From assembly GCF_003324165.1 (NCBI RefSeq), contig NW_025407892.1, positions 1-62,571 on the forward strand: a stretch of 62,571 bases of DNA, in the 5' to 3' direction. The stretch's first letter is position 1, and each line of letters starts with the position of its first letter. The position numbers were made by a program, and so were the translations under genes. Below, one piece after another: positions 39,701 to 49,003 of the stretch. The notes under the pieces are model-generated. The model ran no database searches and was not told the origin of the DNA. It worked only from the letters and a program-made list of their open reading frames with translations. The stretch is from Naegleria lovaniensis (lineage: Eukaryota > Heterolobosea > Eutetramitea > Acrasida > Naegleriidae).

Positions 39701-40809
39701 AACAAAAAATTACTCATCTCGAAAATGAAATGGAAGAATTACGACAAAAATTTGTATCCAAAGAAAATTCACTCAAAGAAGAAATTGACCAACTTCATAT
39801 GGAAATTAACACACTCAAAGAAAATGAACAAAAACTTCGAAATGAAACTAGAAAACTCGAAAAGGAAAAGAAGGATCTCGAACAAACCATCAAGACTGAA
39901 AATGCCAATCGTAAAAAGAGTGTCATGGTGTTACAACAAGTGCATGAAAGTAATAATGGAATTTTACGAAATGAACTCGTTCAAGCGAAAGAAAAAATTG
40001 AAATGTTAGAACGTGAATTGAAGAAACAAGGAATTTTATTTAACACTGGCTCTGCATTGATGAGATCTCAATCCATTTCACCTACTCAATCCAATGATAC
40101 CTTGAATAGTACCAATAATGAAACTGCAGTGGTCACACCTCCTAAAACAGTGAATGAAAATTCAGAGAAAAAAGACAAAATACCAAAACAGCAAAATATG
40201 AATTCAAAAAGAATTTCAGTAAGAATTAACAAGAATACAATGCAACAAGTTCGTTCTGAATTGGAATCAAATCGTACACAACAACAACAGCAGTTGAAGA
40301 GTCCATCCAAGAGTCCAGCAAAGAGTCCAGCACTTTCAACCTCTTCATTGGATTCCATGGAAGATGTCAAACATGTGGTCGATGAAGATGACGAGGAATA
40401 TGACGCTGCTGAGCCCACAAATTCTGCCGCTTCAGACTATAATCCACAACTGACTGAAGGCACCATTTCCGAAAATGTAAAACCCAAATTCGACAAGAAT
40501 GGAAATCTTTACAAGAAGGGACCCAAAATTAACATTTTCAAAAAGAGATTTTTCAAAATTGATGGACATCACTTGTATTATTTCCATGATGCCAAAGATC
40601 TCTCGAAACCTTTAGGTGTTATTGATTTACGAGTGGCTCTTTCAGAAATTGCTCCAGAAAAATCGAGTAATAAGAGAAGATTTGTATTCAAAGTGGAAAT
40701 ACCGGGAAAGATTTATTACATGTCGGCTCCATCCAAGGAAGATCGAGATGAATGGGTTGTTTCTTTGCAACAATTGATTCAAAAACTCAAAGATGAAAAT
40801 TCTTTTTAA
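36770..40809 (+). CDS. Divergent kinesin-like motor with coiled coil and C-terminal PH domain
   Basis: Exons 36770-36907, 36960-36983 (24 nt), 37235-37760 and 37877-40809 sum to 3621 nt (1206 residues). Start MRVGVRFRPFL matches the kinesin beta-1 strand; FTFERILKTTNTQEDVFATCG matches 'FtFDrVF...tQ.evy'; the P-loop GAYQTGKT (~102) is intact. The later motor motifs are altered: KHSSAFFEI replaces the 'NxxSSRSH..F' switch I, and VIDLDAERPS replaces 'DLAGSE' switch II. ATP hydrolysis or force generation may thus be lost. Residues ~315-480 are Gln/Glu/Pro-rich, then a long coiled coil (~480-960), a Ser/Pro linker, and a PH domain (~1095-1200) with GNLYKKGPKINIFKKRFFKI and DRDEWVVSLQQLI. PH tails bind phosphoinositides and carry cargo in KIF1-type kinesins, so membrane tethering is inferred. 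The 24-nt microexon is in phase but could be skipped. Confidence 0.8.
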
Positions 40810-41145
40810 CTAGTAAAGACTCCACAGAAACGATAATATTTCGTCGCAAGTAATAGTCTGTCCACCATAATTAAACTCTAAAAACAACAACTACTCTTGC
40901 ACTTGCCTGTGCCATCTCTTTATCGTACCTTTCTTTCTTTCTTTGTTCTTCATTTTGATGAGTCAGTCCTGGTGTAATGTACATGAATTCAATGAAGGGC
41001 AAATGATTGGTTCGCTTGCTTGTTGAGAAGTATAGTATTTTAAATATTAACATGACGTTTATGTTAAATTCAAGAAAAGCTTATGTTTGTTTTCCTCATC
41101 CTTCAAACGTTCTTAGATGTCCTCCGTTGGATGCATGTCTTCAAA
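40810..41145. other. Convergent intergenic region
   Basis: About 340 bp between the convergent stops of the kinesin-like and ubiquitin-like genes. The short plus-strand ORFs here are antisense to the latter. Nothing else was seen. Confidence 0.4.
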
Positions 41146-41493
41146 CTATCCTCCTCTCAAAGAAACGACTACATGAAATTCCAATTCCTTCTGATCATCA
41201 GGAGGAGAGTAATTCAACAGCAAATCACTCACATGATAATCTCCTTCCCACACTCGATGATTGAACACCACTCTCAGCATGCAATTTAATGTCTCATCAT
41301 CCAATGAATTTCCTTGATGTTGAGCCCATGCTCGTTTAATTTCCATGATCGAGGTGGAATCGGAAATGGTGATTGGAAATTTGCCAGTCACAGTTTTAAT
41401 GATGGCATTCCTTGTGGGTGCTTGGAAAGATGGTTCTTTGTGCTTCGTGATGGTGTTAGTAGTGGTTGATGATGAAGGGGAGTGCTGAGTCAT
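41146..41493 (-). CDS. Ubiquitin-like protein ending in Leu-Arg-Gly-Gly
   Basis: 115 residues from ATG 41493. A Ser/Thr-rich N-terminal extension (~1-28) precedes a single ubiquitin fold. IIKTVTGKFPITISDSTSIM aligns with ubiquitin strand beta-1/beta-2 (IFVKTLTGKTITLEV); MEIKRAWAQHQG with helix alpha-1; LRVVFNHRVWEGDYHVSDL with 'RLIFAGKQLEDGRTLSDY'. It closes with FHVVVSLRGG and then the stop. The exposed di-glycine means no processing protease would be needed for E1 activation, so a conjugatable modifier is plausible. Lys48/63 equivalents are not evident, and the loop between helix and beta-3 is longer than in ubiquitin. It is not ubiquitin itself, nor clearly SUMO, NEDD8, URM1 or UFM1. Confidence 0.8.
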   Translation of the reverse strand: MTQHSPSSSTTTNTITKHKEPSFQAPTRNAIIKTVTGKFPITISDSTSIMEIKRAWAQHQGNSLDDETLNCMLRVVFNHRVWEGDYHVSDLLLNYSPPDDQKELEFHVVVSLRGG

Positions 41494-41694
41494 GACAGAT
41501 TGTTTGTTATTTTCTTGTTAACAGTGGAAATGAAGGCAAAATTGCGTCATTGGATGACTTGAACGTTTATTCAATTTCCAAGTTTACAAATGAGTTGTTC
41601 AATTTCAAATAGAACAAGATGATATTGTCGAAATACATGATATGAACTCAAAACATAAACTGTTCATCATATAGTTCTTTCACAATGTTATGAC

Positions 41695-42839
41695 TTATAA
41701 TGAATAACTGAATGGTTTTTGGGAATCTTTCTTATTGGAATACTTGTTTTTAAGATTTTCGAAATACTCGTTCAAATAACCATCGTCGTAATTATAGGTC
41801 AGCATGTGAGGCTTGTTTAAGTATTCACTCAGCATTGATTGAGCCCGCTCCTGAATCGTCTTATAGTCTGGTCTGTTTGATTTAATTCTATTACACAATC
41901 CAGTAGTAACAAATTGCTGCAACTGATCTGAAAAAAGAATTTTGTCCTTCATAACGTATCGTGTACCTTCAATAACTTTTACAATAGTTCGACCAAGAGC
42001 ATAGATATCTGTTTTGGGAGATGGGTCTTCGTGCCATGGAGTTTTATAGCCTTCTGTCCCAATGGCACATCTGCCTTCAGTAATTGTTAATTCTCCACGA
42101 GCAAGTCCTAAATCTGCCAAAACTACTTTGAATTCATCTTGCTTGAAGTTTTCAACCAAAATGTTATGCACTTTTACATCCCTATGGAGAACTTGACCAC
42201 ACTCTTCATATAAATACATTAACGCCTGGCTGATCTGAATGAGTACACGGTAAATCATGGTTTCTGTAATGGGATATTTACCTAAATGGTGTTGGTAAAT
42301 CTTCATTTCCAAAAAAAGTCTACCATCAATTTCTTCGCAACTGTAGCATTCTGCAATATGGGCATGTTTAAAGGTTTTGGTAGACCTGCCAGTTGAGATT
42401 CTTTGCTTTTGGTTGCAATGGACACAACTTTCACGGCCGTTTCTTCATTACCAACCCAAGTAACTTTGAACACACTGCCTTGTCCTCCTTTACTCAAGAA
42501 TGCTACTCTGGCTATGGTTCTTTTAATCTTTGCTGCAAACACTTCAAGATGACTGTTATAAAGTTCCAGTGAAACTATTTGGTTAGAATCGGTATCGCTC
42601 TTCTTTTTTTTACTTTGGTCCCAATCTTCAGGTTCTGTTTCGTCATTGTCTTCACTGGTTCTCTTTTTTGAATGTTGATTAGAAGGAACACGATGGAACC
42701 TGTTCGAAGAAGAAGCAGATCGGTTATGTTCTGGTTCTCTTTCAGTGGACCCATCGCACGATAAGTCAAGACGACCATGAGACAGGCTATTGGGTGATGT
42801 TTTGTTTTTGCCAGAGGATGATGAGTGTTGTCTTGACAT
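41695..42839 (-). pseudogene. Serine/threonine-type protein kinase gene with a single frameshift
   Basis: From ATG 42839 a Ser-rich, basic N-terminus leads to a kinase N-lobe: LSKGGQGSVFKVTW glycine loop and TAVKVV with the ATP-binding Lys. Near 42371-42380 the frame changes by one base. The second frame then gives HAHIAECYSCEEIDGRLFLEM, the C-lobe HRDVKVHNILVE catalytic loop, ADLGLAR (DLG in place of DFG), a GTEGYKTPW activation end and DIYALGRTI. The shift falls at a CCAAAACC run, and one extra A would join the frames. No in-phase intron fits without deleting core kinase sequence. Either this is a young pseudogene or the base is missing through error. The product family looks NEK/CMGC-unlike and unplaced. 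The start is 59 bp from a divergent kinase-like gene. Confidence 0.65.
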
Positions 42840-42898
42840 TTTTTTCTTGATCAAGTGTCAAATTCGAACATCGTTCGAGAACTCGTCAAGTAAAAAAA
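42840..42898. promoter_or_regulatory. 59-bp shared promoter between two kinase-like genes
   Basis: The two ATGs point away from each other with only 59 bp between them. It contains TCAAGTGTCAAAT at 42851-42863, a 13-mer also present in the tandem units of the 24.8 kb repeat cluster, and poly-A runs before both start codons. Confidence 0.55.
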
Positions 42899-44704
42899 AT
42901 GGAAAATCGATGGCAAAACATGTATTCATCTGGACAGCCTCAAGAACGTGATTACTCAAGCCATTCTACGTACAACACTTCTCATGCTTTCAATAACCAG
43001 CCAGGACTGAACCATACGGCTTCTCATTCTACTTACAATAACTCTCGTCGGGTCTCTTCGAATAATTTGAGTGATCAAGGCTTTCCACCCACCATAGGAT
43101 CCTCCAATTCTTCGAATTACATACACAGCAACCCACAAACGATGATCTATAATCGTCATCGAGAACCGTCTACCATCACTCGTATGAGCAATATTGATCA
43201 TACAAACAATCCACATGATCCATTGATCGTACACGGTTATCAAGGTCAGGAAGAAATGAACACTTCTCCAAGTCGTAGCCCACAAAATTCGTACCGAAAC
43301 ACGATGGACAATGGGCAGCCTCCAAAGGTTGCCGTTGTTGCCAATACCGTCAGACAACATATTTCCGCTAATCAAGCCAGCAATAATCACGTTGGAAATC
43401 CAAGACGAAACGATTCGAACGGATCTTTACCCTCAATTCCTTCTCAGTTTTACCGAGGTGGTAACTCTCAAAGAAACGAACAAGATATCATTGAGAGTTA
43501 TCTGGAATATCTCACGACCAAGTACAAGACTCCTGATAACATTGTACGATTGGAATACATGGATAAAGGTGCCTTTGGTAAGGTGTTTAAAGTACGAATT
43601 GAACAACCAGGAGAGGAACCTTTGGAGTTTGCTGTGAAGATGATTCAAAAAAACTCGGGAAATAATTATGTGAAGGAAAAGATTCCATTGCAGCTTAACC
43701 ATGATAACATTATTACGATTTATGACGTGTTTGAAACAAGAATTGGAAATGATGAAGTACTTGGTCTAAAGATGAAACTCTACTTGGGCACTTTGAACGA
43801 CAGGTATGGGACAGATAGGAATATGCCTCAAATTATTGCTGTTCAAGTACTTTGCCAAATGGGAAACGCTATTTGCATTGTCCACCAACATTCTCTTCTT
43901 CATCATGATATTTCTGGAAATAACGTTTTAATTGAAGAGTTTGATGCCCGTTCTCAGCAAATTAAAGTTGTGCTTGCAGATTTCTCTTTATGTAGGGAGG
44001 TTGATTCGGTGAGAGAAGGAACCGTAGAAACCATGGCACCTGAGGTTGACAAACCGTATGTGAATGACATTTATAGTTTAGGACAAATGATTTCGAATTT
44101 GACAGTTAATTCACACCTTAGCAGACCCATGAGAGAGTATTTAAGCCTAATGACCAGTAATGATGTGTTAAAACGTCCTTCCGCTGAAACCATTGAGCAA
44201 GATGTTACAGAAAGAGTGTTGTCACCTGGACCAGATTTACAAATTGTTGAAAGTTTCTACAAAACACTCAGAGCCGAGCGACTGGAGGAGGGTTTGAATA
44301 ACCTGAAAAAAGAAATGAAGCAAAGAGCAACAGAAATTAATGAACAACGAACAGCTGTTGTGAAAGAAAGAGAAATAGCGGGACAAACACTCGTGACAAT
44401 TGCTAAATTTTTATTCGCCGTTCCTGCTACCTTACTGTTCACAGTTCCAGAATACTATTTGATCGTGATATTGATACTGATGCTTGTTGGATGGAATTAT
44501 TGGCGTCTATTTAAACAACAAAACCAAATATTGAAAGAATTGGAAAAGGTTAAGCTAGAACAGAATGTTAGCGAGAACAGTAAGATTTCTTTTATTTTGA
44601 GAGATTTAGACAAGGCAGTTGGTGATTATGTTCATTCAATAAGGTCCCAAACAGACGCAAGTCCAAGAAATCAATTCGAAAGATTTTGGTTTGTTATGGA
44701 ATGA
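42899..44704 (+). CDS. Membrane-anchored protein kinase-like protein (atypical catalytic loop)
   Basis: 601 residues from ATG 42899. Residues 1-~200 are Asn/Ser/His-rich and look disordered. The kinase fold follows: MDKGAFGKVFKVR glycine loop (~221), EFAVKMIQK Lys (~245), LLHHDISGNNVLIEE in place of HRDxKxxN (Asp and Asn kept; the Lys is Ser), LADFSLCRE in place of DFG, EGTVETMAPE and NDIYSLGQM. The catalytic Asp and metal Asp survive, so weak activity is possible, but it may be a pseudokinase. After a short coil, LFAVPATLLFTVPEYYLIVILILMLVGW (split by a turn, ~500-530) forms one or two membrane helices near the C-terminus, tail-anchor-like. It is head-to-head with the frameshifted kinase, and the two may be diverged duplicates. 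Confidence 0.75.
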   Translation: MENRWQNMYSSGQPQERDYSSHSTYNTSHAFNNQPGLNHTASHSTYNNSRRVSSNNLSDQGFPPTIGSSNSSNYIHSNPQTMIYNRHREPSTITRMSNIDHTNNPHDPLIVHGYQGQEEMNTSPSRSPQNSYRNTMDNGQPPKVAVVANTVRQHISANQASNNHVGNPRRNDSNGSLPSIPSQFYRGGNSQRNEQDIIESYLEYLTTKYKTPDNIVRLEYMDKGAFGKVFKVRIEQPGEEPLEFAVKMIQKNSGNNYVKEKIPLQLNHDNIITIYDVFETRIGNDEVLGLKMKLYLGTLNDRYGTDRNMPQIIAVQVLCQMGNAICIVHQHSLLHHDISGNNVLIEEFDARSQQIKVVLADFSLCREVDSVREGTVETMAPEVDKPYVNDIYSLGQMISNLTVNSHLSRPMREYLSLMTSNDVLKRPSAETIEQDVTERVLSPGPDLQIVESFYKTLRAERLEEGLNNLKKEMKQRATEINEQRTAVVKEREIAGQTLVTIAKFLFAVPATLLFTVPEYYLIVILILMLVGWNYWRLFKQQNQILKELEKVKLEQNVSENSKISFILRDLDKAVGDYVHSIRSQTDASPRNQFERFWFVME

Positions 44705-44994
44705 AATTCGTTCGATGTTACCAATCACAGTATTGCAAATGCAATGATTAAACACACAAATCTTAACAAACGACTCTGCACTCTTCCTAGATCATTTTGA
44801 ATTCTCCAACCATGTTGTTCTTTTGGTGTTGTCATGACATTGTTTATTTTTGTGATTGGCACTTATTTTCCAATTCGATTCATAAAGTGAATTGCAAAGT
44901 ACATTAAGATAAATTTTATACAAGTTTAAGGGTTACAGTAGATCATGATTTCTCACACATGCTGACGTCGATTTCAATTTTGTAACACACAAAA

Positions 44995-46386
44995 TTAATT
45001 CTTCTTGCATTTTTGAAGCTTGTTCAATCTTCTGATAAGTCTAACAATAACGCTTCCCTTATTCTTCTTGGAAACCTTTCTGAGGACCTTCTTGGCTTGC
45101 TTCTTAACCTTCTTTGCCTTCTTAATGGTCTTCTTTGCCTTCTTGGTAATCTTCTTGAGTCTCTTCACAGCCTTCTTGACCTTCTTGTTCAACTTCTTCA
45201 ACAACTTTCTGAATTTCTTAATCTTCTTTTGGCACTTTTTGATGAGAACTCTCTTGTTGCGACGAATGGCCTTTCTGACCTTCTTGACCTCTCGATCGAG
45301 TTTCTTTTCAACCTTTCTCTTAATTTGCTTGACCTTCTTCACTGCCTTCTTTGCACTCTTCACAGCTTTCTTGGCTCTCTTGATTGCCTTCTTGGCCGTC
45401 TTAATTGCCTTCTTGATGACCTTCTTGACAATCTTCTTATTGCCCTTCTTGATCAACTTCTTGGCCTTCTTGATAATGTTCTTGGCTTTTCGGACAGACT
45501 TGTTAGCCTTCTTTTCTTGCTTTTTAGCTTGTTTGGTGCACTTCTTTCCAACCTTCTTGACCTTCTTGGCAGTCTTTCTGGCCTTCTTTTGTTGCTTCTT
45601 CTTTTGAATCTTTCTCTTGATAGAGCACTTTCCTCGCACAATCTTCAACTTGCCAGCTAAAAGTTTGATCTTGTCTGGAATGGATTTCAAAGACCATTGC
45701 TTGCCTAATTTCTTCTTCAATACCAACAACTTTTTCACAACCTTGTTGAGTTTCTTCACTTGCTTCTTCTTGAGACCCAATCGACGAGCAGCCTTCTTTT
45801 GAATCTTCTTGATGGCCTTCTTGGCAGCCTTCTTCACTGCCTTCTTTGCCTTCTTGACTTGTTTCTTCAATTTTCTTGCCTTTCGTTGACACTTCTTGGC
45901 CTTTCTCTTCAATGCTCTTGCTGTTCTTCTGTACTTCTTGGCAATGATTCCTCCAACCTTGCGAGTGAAACGACGAGCCTTCTTATATGCCTTCTTATAC
46001 TTGGTCATGAATCTCTTGGAGAGTCTCTTCCATTTCAAGTATTTAGAAGTGAGCTTTTTCAAGATCTTTTTGGCCTTCTTGGTTGCTTTTCGTTGAGCCT
46101 TCTTGATGGCCTTCTTTGCCTTTTTAGATGCCTTCTTGACTGCCTTCTTGATCTTTCTTGAAGTCTTGTTGAAATTCTTGGTGAGAGAACTACTCTTGAA
46201 CACTCTCCATTTCTTCAATGGTTTTGGAACGGTGATTTTCACTCCGGTTGGTTTTGGAGATTTCTTGCTGTTGACAGTAGGTTTTCCTCCTTTCACTGCT
46301 TCAGTGTCAGCAGCAGCGAATACAATTGCAGCACTGAGTAACAATGCGAGAAGTGTATAAAGCAATACAGATTTGGACAACTTCAT
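44995..46386 (-). CDS. Secreted lysine-rich polycationic protein
   Basis: 463 residues from ATG 46386. A clean signal peptide (MKLSKSVLLYTLLALLLSAA, then IVFAAADTEA, cleavage ~28-30) leads to a mature chain made almost wholly of Lys, with Ala, Arg, Val, Ile and Leu. It repeats short phrases like KKAKKAIKKA, KKVKKVGKK and KKLNKKVKKAVKRLKK, and very few acidic residues occur. The pattern resembles histone H1 tails and cationic amphipathic helices, but secretion points elsewhere. Possible roles are binding of polyanions (DNA, polyphosphate, acidic glycans), cyst-wall matrix, or membrane-active defence. Arg is scarce in much of the chain and AAG is the main Lys codon, which suggests high expression. 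Large open frames on the opposite strand are composition artefacts. Confidence 0.8.
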   Translation of the reverse strand: MKLSKSVLLYTLLALLLSAAIVFAAADTEAVKGGKPTVNSKKSPKPTGVKITVPKPLKKWRVFKSSSLTKNFNKTSRKIKKAVKKASKKAKKAIKKAQRKATKKAKKILKKLTSKYLKWKRLSKRFMTKYKKAYKKARRFTRKVGGIIAKKYRRTARALKRKAKKCQRKARKLKKQVKKAKKAVKKAAKKAIKKIQKKAARRLGLKKKQVKKLNKVVKKLLVLKKKLGKQWSLKSIPDKIKLLAGKLKIVRGKCSIKRKIQKKKQQKKARKTAKKVKKVGKKCTKQAKKQEKKANKSVRKAKNIIKKAKKLIKKGNKKIVKKVIKKAIKTAKKAIKRAKKAVKSAKKAVKKVKQIKRKVEKKLDREVKKVRKAIRRNKRVLIKKCQKKIKKFRKLLKKLNKKVKKAVKRLKKITKKAKKTIKKAKKVKKQAKKVLRKVSKKNKGSVIVRLIRRLNKLQKCKKN

Positions 46387-46893
46387 TGTTGAGAAAAAGT
46401 TGTTGTTGTTTTGTTTTTTTCTGTTGATGTTTTGAAAGTTGTAGTACAAGTGGCGAGAATTTATAGAAGTGATTGGAGTGATGATGGGAGATGAGTGTAA
46501 ATACTTGTTGTATGAGGGTGCAGTAAAGCAGGAAGAGACACGGCGGGTTCATGATGAAGGTTGTATTCGGGTAGTTAAATGTGACATGATTGAATTTACA
46601 AGTCGAAAATTGACGATTAATTGTGTGAAAAAGGATGATGGCAGGTGACAGCAGGTATTGTTTTGAACTCTACTAAAATTGATGTTGTTCATTGGAATAT
46701 TGAATGTGATACAAGCAGGACGATACAACGAATCCTTGACATTTCTCACACATGAATCAATCTGTACTCAATCTTCTCTTGTTGAAACTTACTTGTGAAA
46801 GCAACACTTTGGGTAGAGTAGAGTAAGTACTGTAAATTCAGGTATTTTAAAATATTAAAAATTGTGTGAGACAGTTTAATACAACCATGTCAA
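46387..46893. other. Promoter region of Lys-rich gene and intergenic spacer
   Basis: The divergence between the Lys-rich gene and the carboxypeptidase 3' end leaves ~500 bp. Apart from the TATA-like site at 46460-46465 and a poly-Asn-like AAC leader, I see no gene. Confidence 0.4.
46460..46465 (-). promoter_or_regulatory. TATA-box-like element of the Lys-rich gene
   Basis: On the minus strand CTATAAATTC places TATAAA ~75 bp before the ATG at 46386, followed by a C/A-rich leader. Position and sequence fit a TATA box; no other gene in the window shows one so clearly. Confidence 0.45.
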
Positions 46894-48809
46894 TTAATAC
46901 TTAATGTCGTAACCTTTCTTGAGTGCAAACTCGTTGAGCCATGTGGCAATTTCCTTGACTTCTAAGGCTCTGGCAATTTTAACACTTTGAGGATCCAAAG
47001 GATTGGAGCTTCTTAAATCCAAGTGGTGAGCTCCTTTTTCAATGTACACTAATTTAACTTTGCTATTTGTTTTAGTTGGTGCTAGTACACCTCCTGTTGT
47101 GATGTTTCAACCATATTTTAAAAAGCAAATAGGTAAGAAATCAATGATAAAAACCATTTCAATACCATCAATATTGCCAATTTTTGTGTGATTGTCATCC
47201 ACAATAAATATTCAATAACATACCTCCATGCCAAGGATCTAAATCTCCGTTGGAAAATACAATATTAGTTGCATCTAGGACTGCTCGTTTACCACCATAA
47301 TTTGTAAGTATCCAATTGGTTCTTGGAGTTGTCTGCCACTTTTGTTGGCAGTATGCAATAAATGCATCAAGATTCCATGGTGAAGAGATGAACATATCAG
47401 TTGCAGGGTATTGACCAATTGGCATAACCATTTCAGTACATGTTTGATATTCCCATGCATTGTCTCCAAGTGATGGACTATCTGGTTGAGTTAAATTATT
47501 ACAAAAGCCAGCACTTCCACTGTAATTGTAGTAAACTGAGGCACCTTCAAGAATAGCTTTAAGGTAGCTATCAGTTGTAATGACAGATTCCTTGCTCATC
47601 AACGTAGCAATACGATTACAAATTTCATTGATTGGGAAACCTGGTAAAGGTTGTAAGAAGCTGTTTGGATAAGGATAATCAACCATTGGTAAAGTTTGAT
47701 ATGCTTGATTCAACCATCCAATCAATTGATTGACATCATTAGAAGTTCTAATACCTGGAGAACAGACCTTAAATTGCATGGTAAGCTTTTGCAACATGGT
47801 TGGAGTATTATCTTGAGATATCTTTTGCAAGGCATTGAAGGCTGTTTTGATGACAGAGTCACAAGTCTCGCGGTAGACAGCTAAATTACTGGCCTTATTG
47901 AAATCTTGAGTACAGATTTGATTGTAAACATTGGGAGGAGTGAGACCAGTAAATTGGAAAATAGGAGCACTTGCTGCTATTGCTCCATCGACAATGTGTG
48001 GATATTTAAAGCGAATCCAAGAAGCTAACATTCCACCATAGGATCCTATTTTGAAGAGTCATTTCATCAAAGAAATTTTAAAAAGTATATGAACTTACCA
48101 CCAAATGCACTATGCGTTCATGTTGGGTTGTGAATGATGATATGTTAAACACACACGTGGGTTTAAGCACAAAAATAAATGGTAGTACTTATGATACTAC
48201 TTACATGACAGGATTTGTTCTCTTTTCATCCAATCCAAATGTTTCAGTAATGAAATAGGCATAATCCGCAAGTGCTTGCTCGCTAGTCAACCATTTAATT
48301 TTATCAGGTTTGAATGAATCCACGGGTCCAAAAGGATTGCTGACACCATAATAACGGTGCTCAATAAATATGATCAATGCTCTAAATTGTGGTGCGATAT
48401 CAAACATTAGACCAGTATTTTCATAAAAGTTAACAATATCTCCTTCATTTCCAGTGTAGAGAAATACGGGAGTATTAGGCTTGATTCCTCCACTTCCAAC
48501 AAATTGATCACAAATCAAATATCGTTGTGGGAAGGTTTTATCATTGGTAAAATCAAAATGATCTAATTTTTGTTGGAAGAATTTGGTAATATATGGAGGC
48601 AGAGAAGATGATCTAACCTTTTCCGATGTTCGCGATGATGAATAGGCTGCAGGATCTCTCATTCTTCTCATAAAAGCTTGAACAGAATTAAATGCTGATG
48701 ATGGTTGTGCCAATGCCAATTCATGATGAGCTATTCCTGTCATCATCATGATGAAAAATAAATTCATCACAATGATGCCGAAAAATGAACAAGTTCGATG
48801 TTGCACCAT
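46894..48809 (-). CDS. Serine carboxypeptidase S28 (lysosomal Pro-X carboxypeptidase / DPP7 type)
   Basis: Exons 48809-48205, 48109-48099 (11 nt), 48045-47224 and 47093-46894 sum to 1638 nt, 545 residues. Peptidase family S28 cleaves C-terminal to proline or removes N-terminal dipeptides in lysosomes or outside the cell. A signal peptide covers ~1-34. Landmarks: FFQQKLDHFDFTNDKTFPQR; FLYTGNEGDI; LIIFIEHRYYGVSNPFG; the nucleophile elbow AFGGSYGGMLASW with Ser ~207; SNGDLDPWHGG (Asp ~476); and EKGAHHLDLR (His ~500). The 11-nt microexon supplies IAFG plus the first base of the next Gly and is flanked by GCATAG and GTAAGT. Without it the catalytic elbow cannot be read. Introns are 95, 53 and 130 bp. 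The protein probably serves digestion of phagocytosed protein. Confidence 0.92.
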
Positions 48810-49003
48810 TTTTTTTGTTGACAGATTTTTTCGGAGTTAACAATTCTTTACAAGATTAAGAAAACTCAAACACCTCTCAGAAGAGATTTTGTAAATAATT
48901 TCAATGATACCGGTCATAATTTGTGATTAAATAGCAAGACAATCAGAGGAACAGATTTCGCAATAATTACGGTTGTCAAAGGTTATTGAGTTAACACCAA
49001 AAA

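Noticed and set aside
45013-46360. Large plus-strand open frames rich in Leu/Phe opposite the Lys-rich gene
   Set aside because: They are the reverse complement of AAG/AAA-rich coding DNA, which has no stops on the other strand. The minus-strand frame has an ATG, signal peptide and TATA box.
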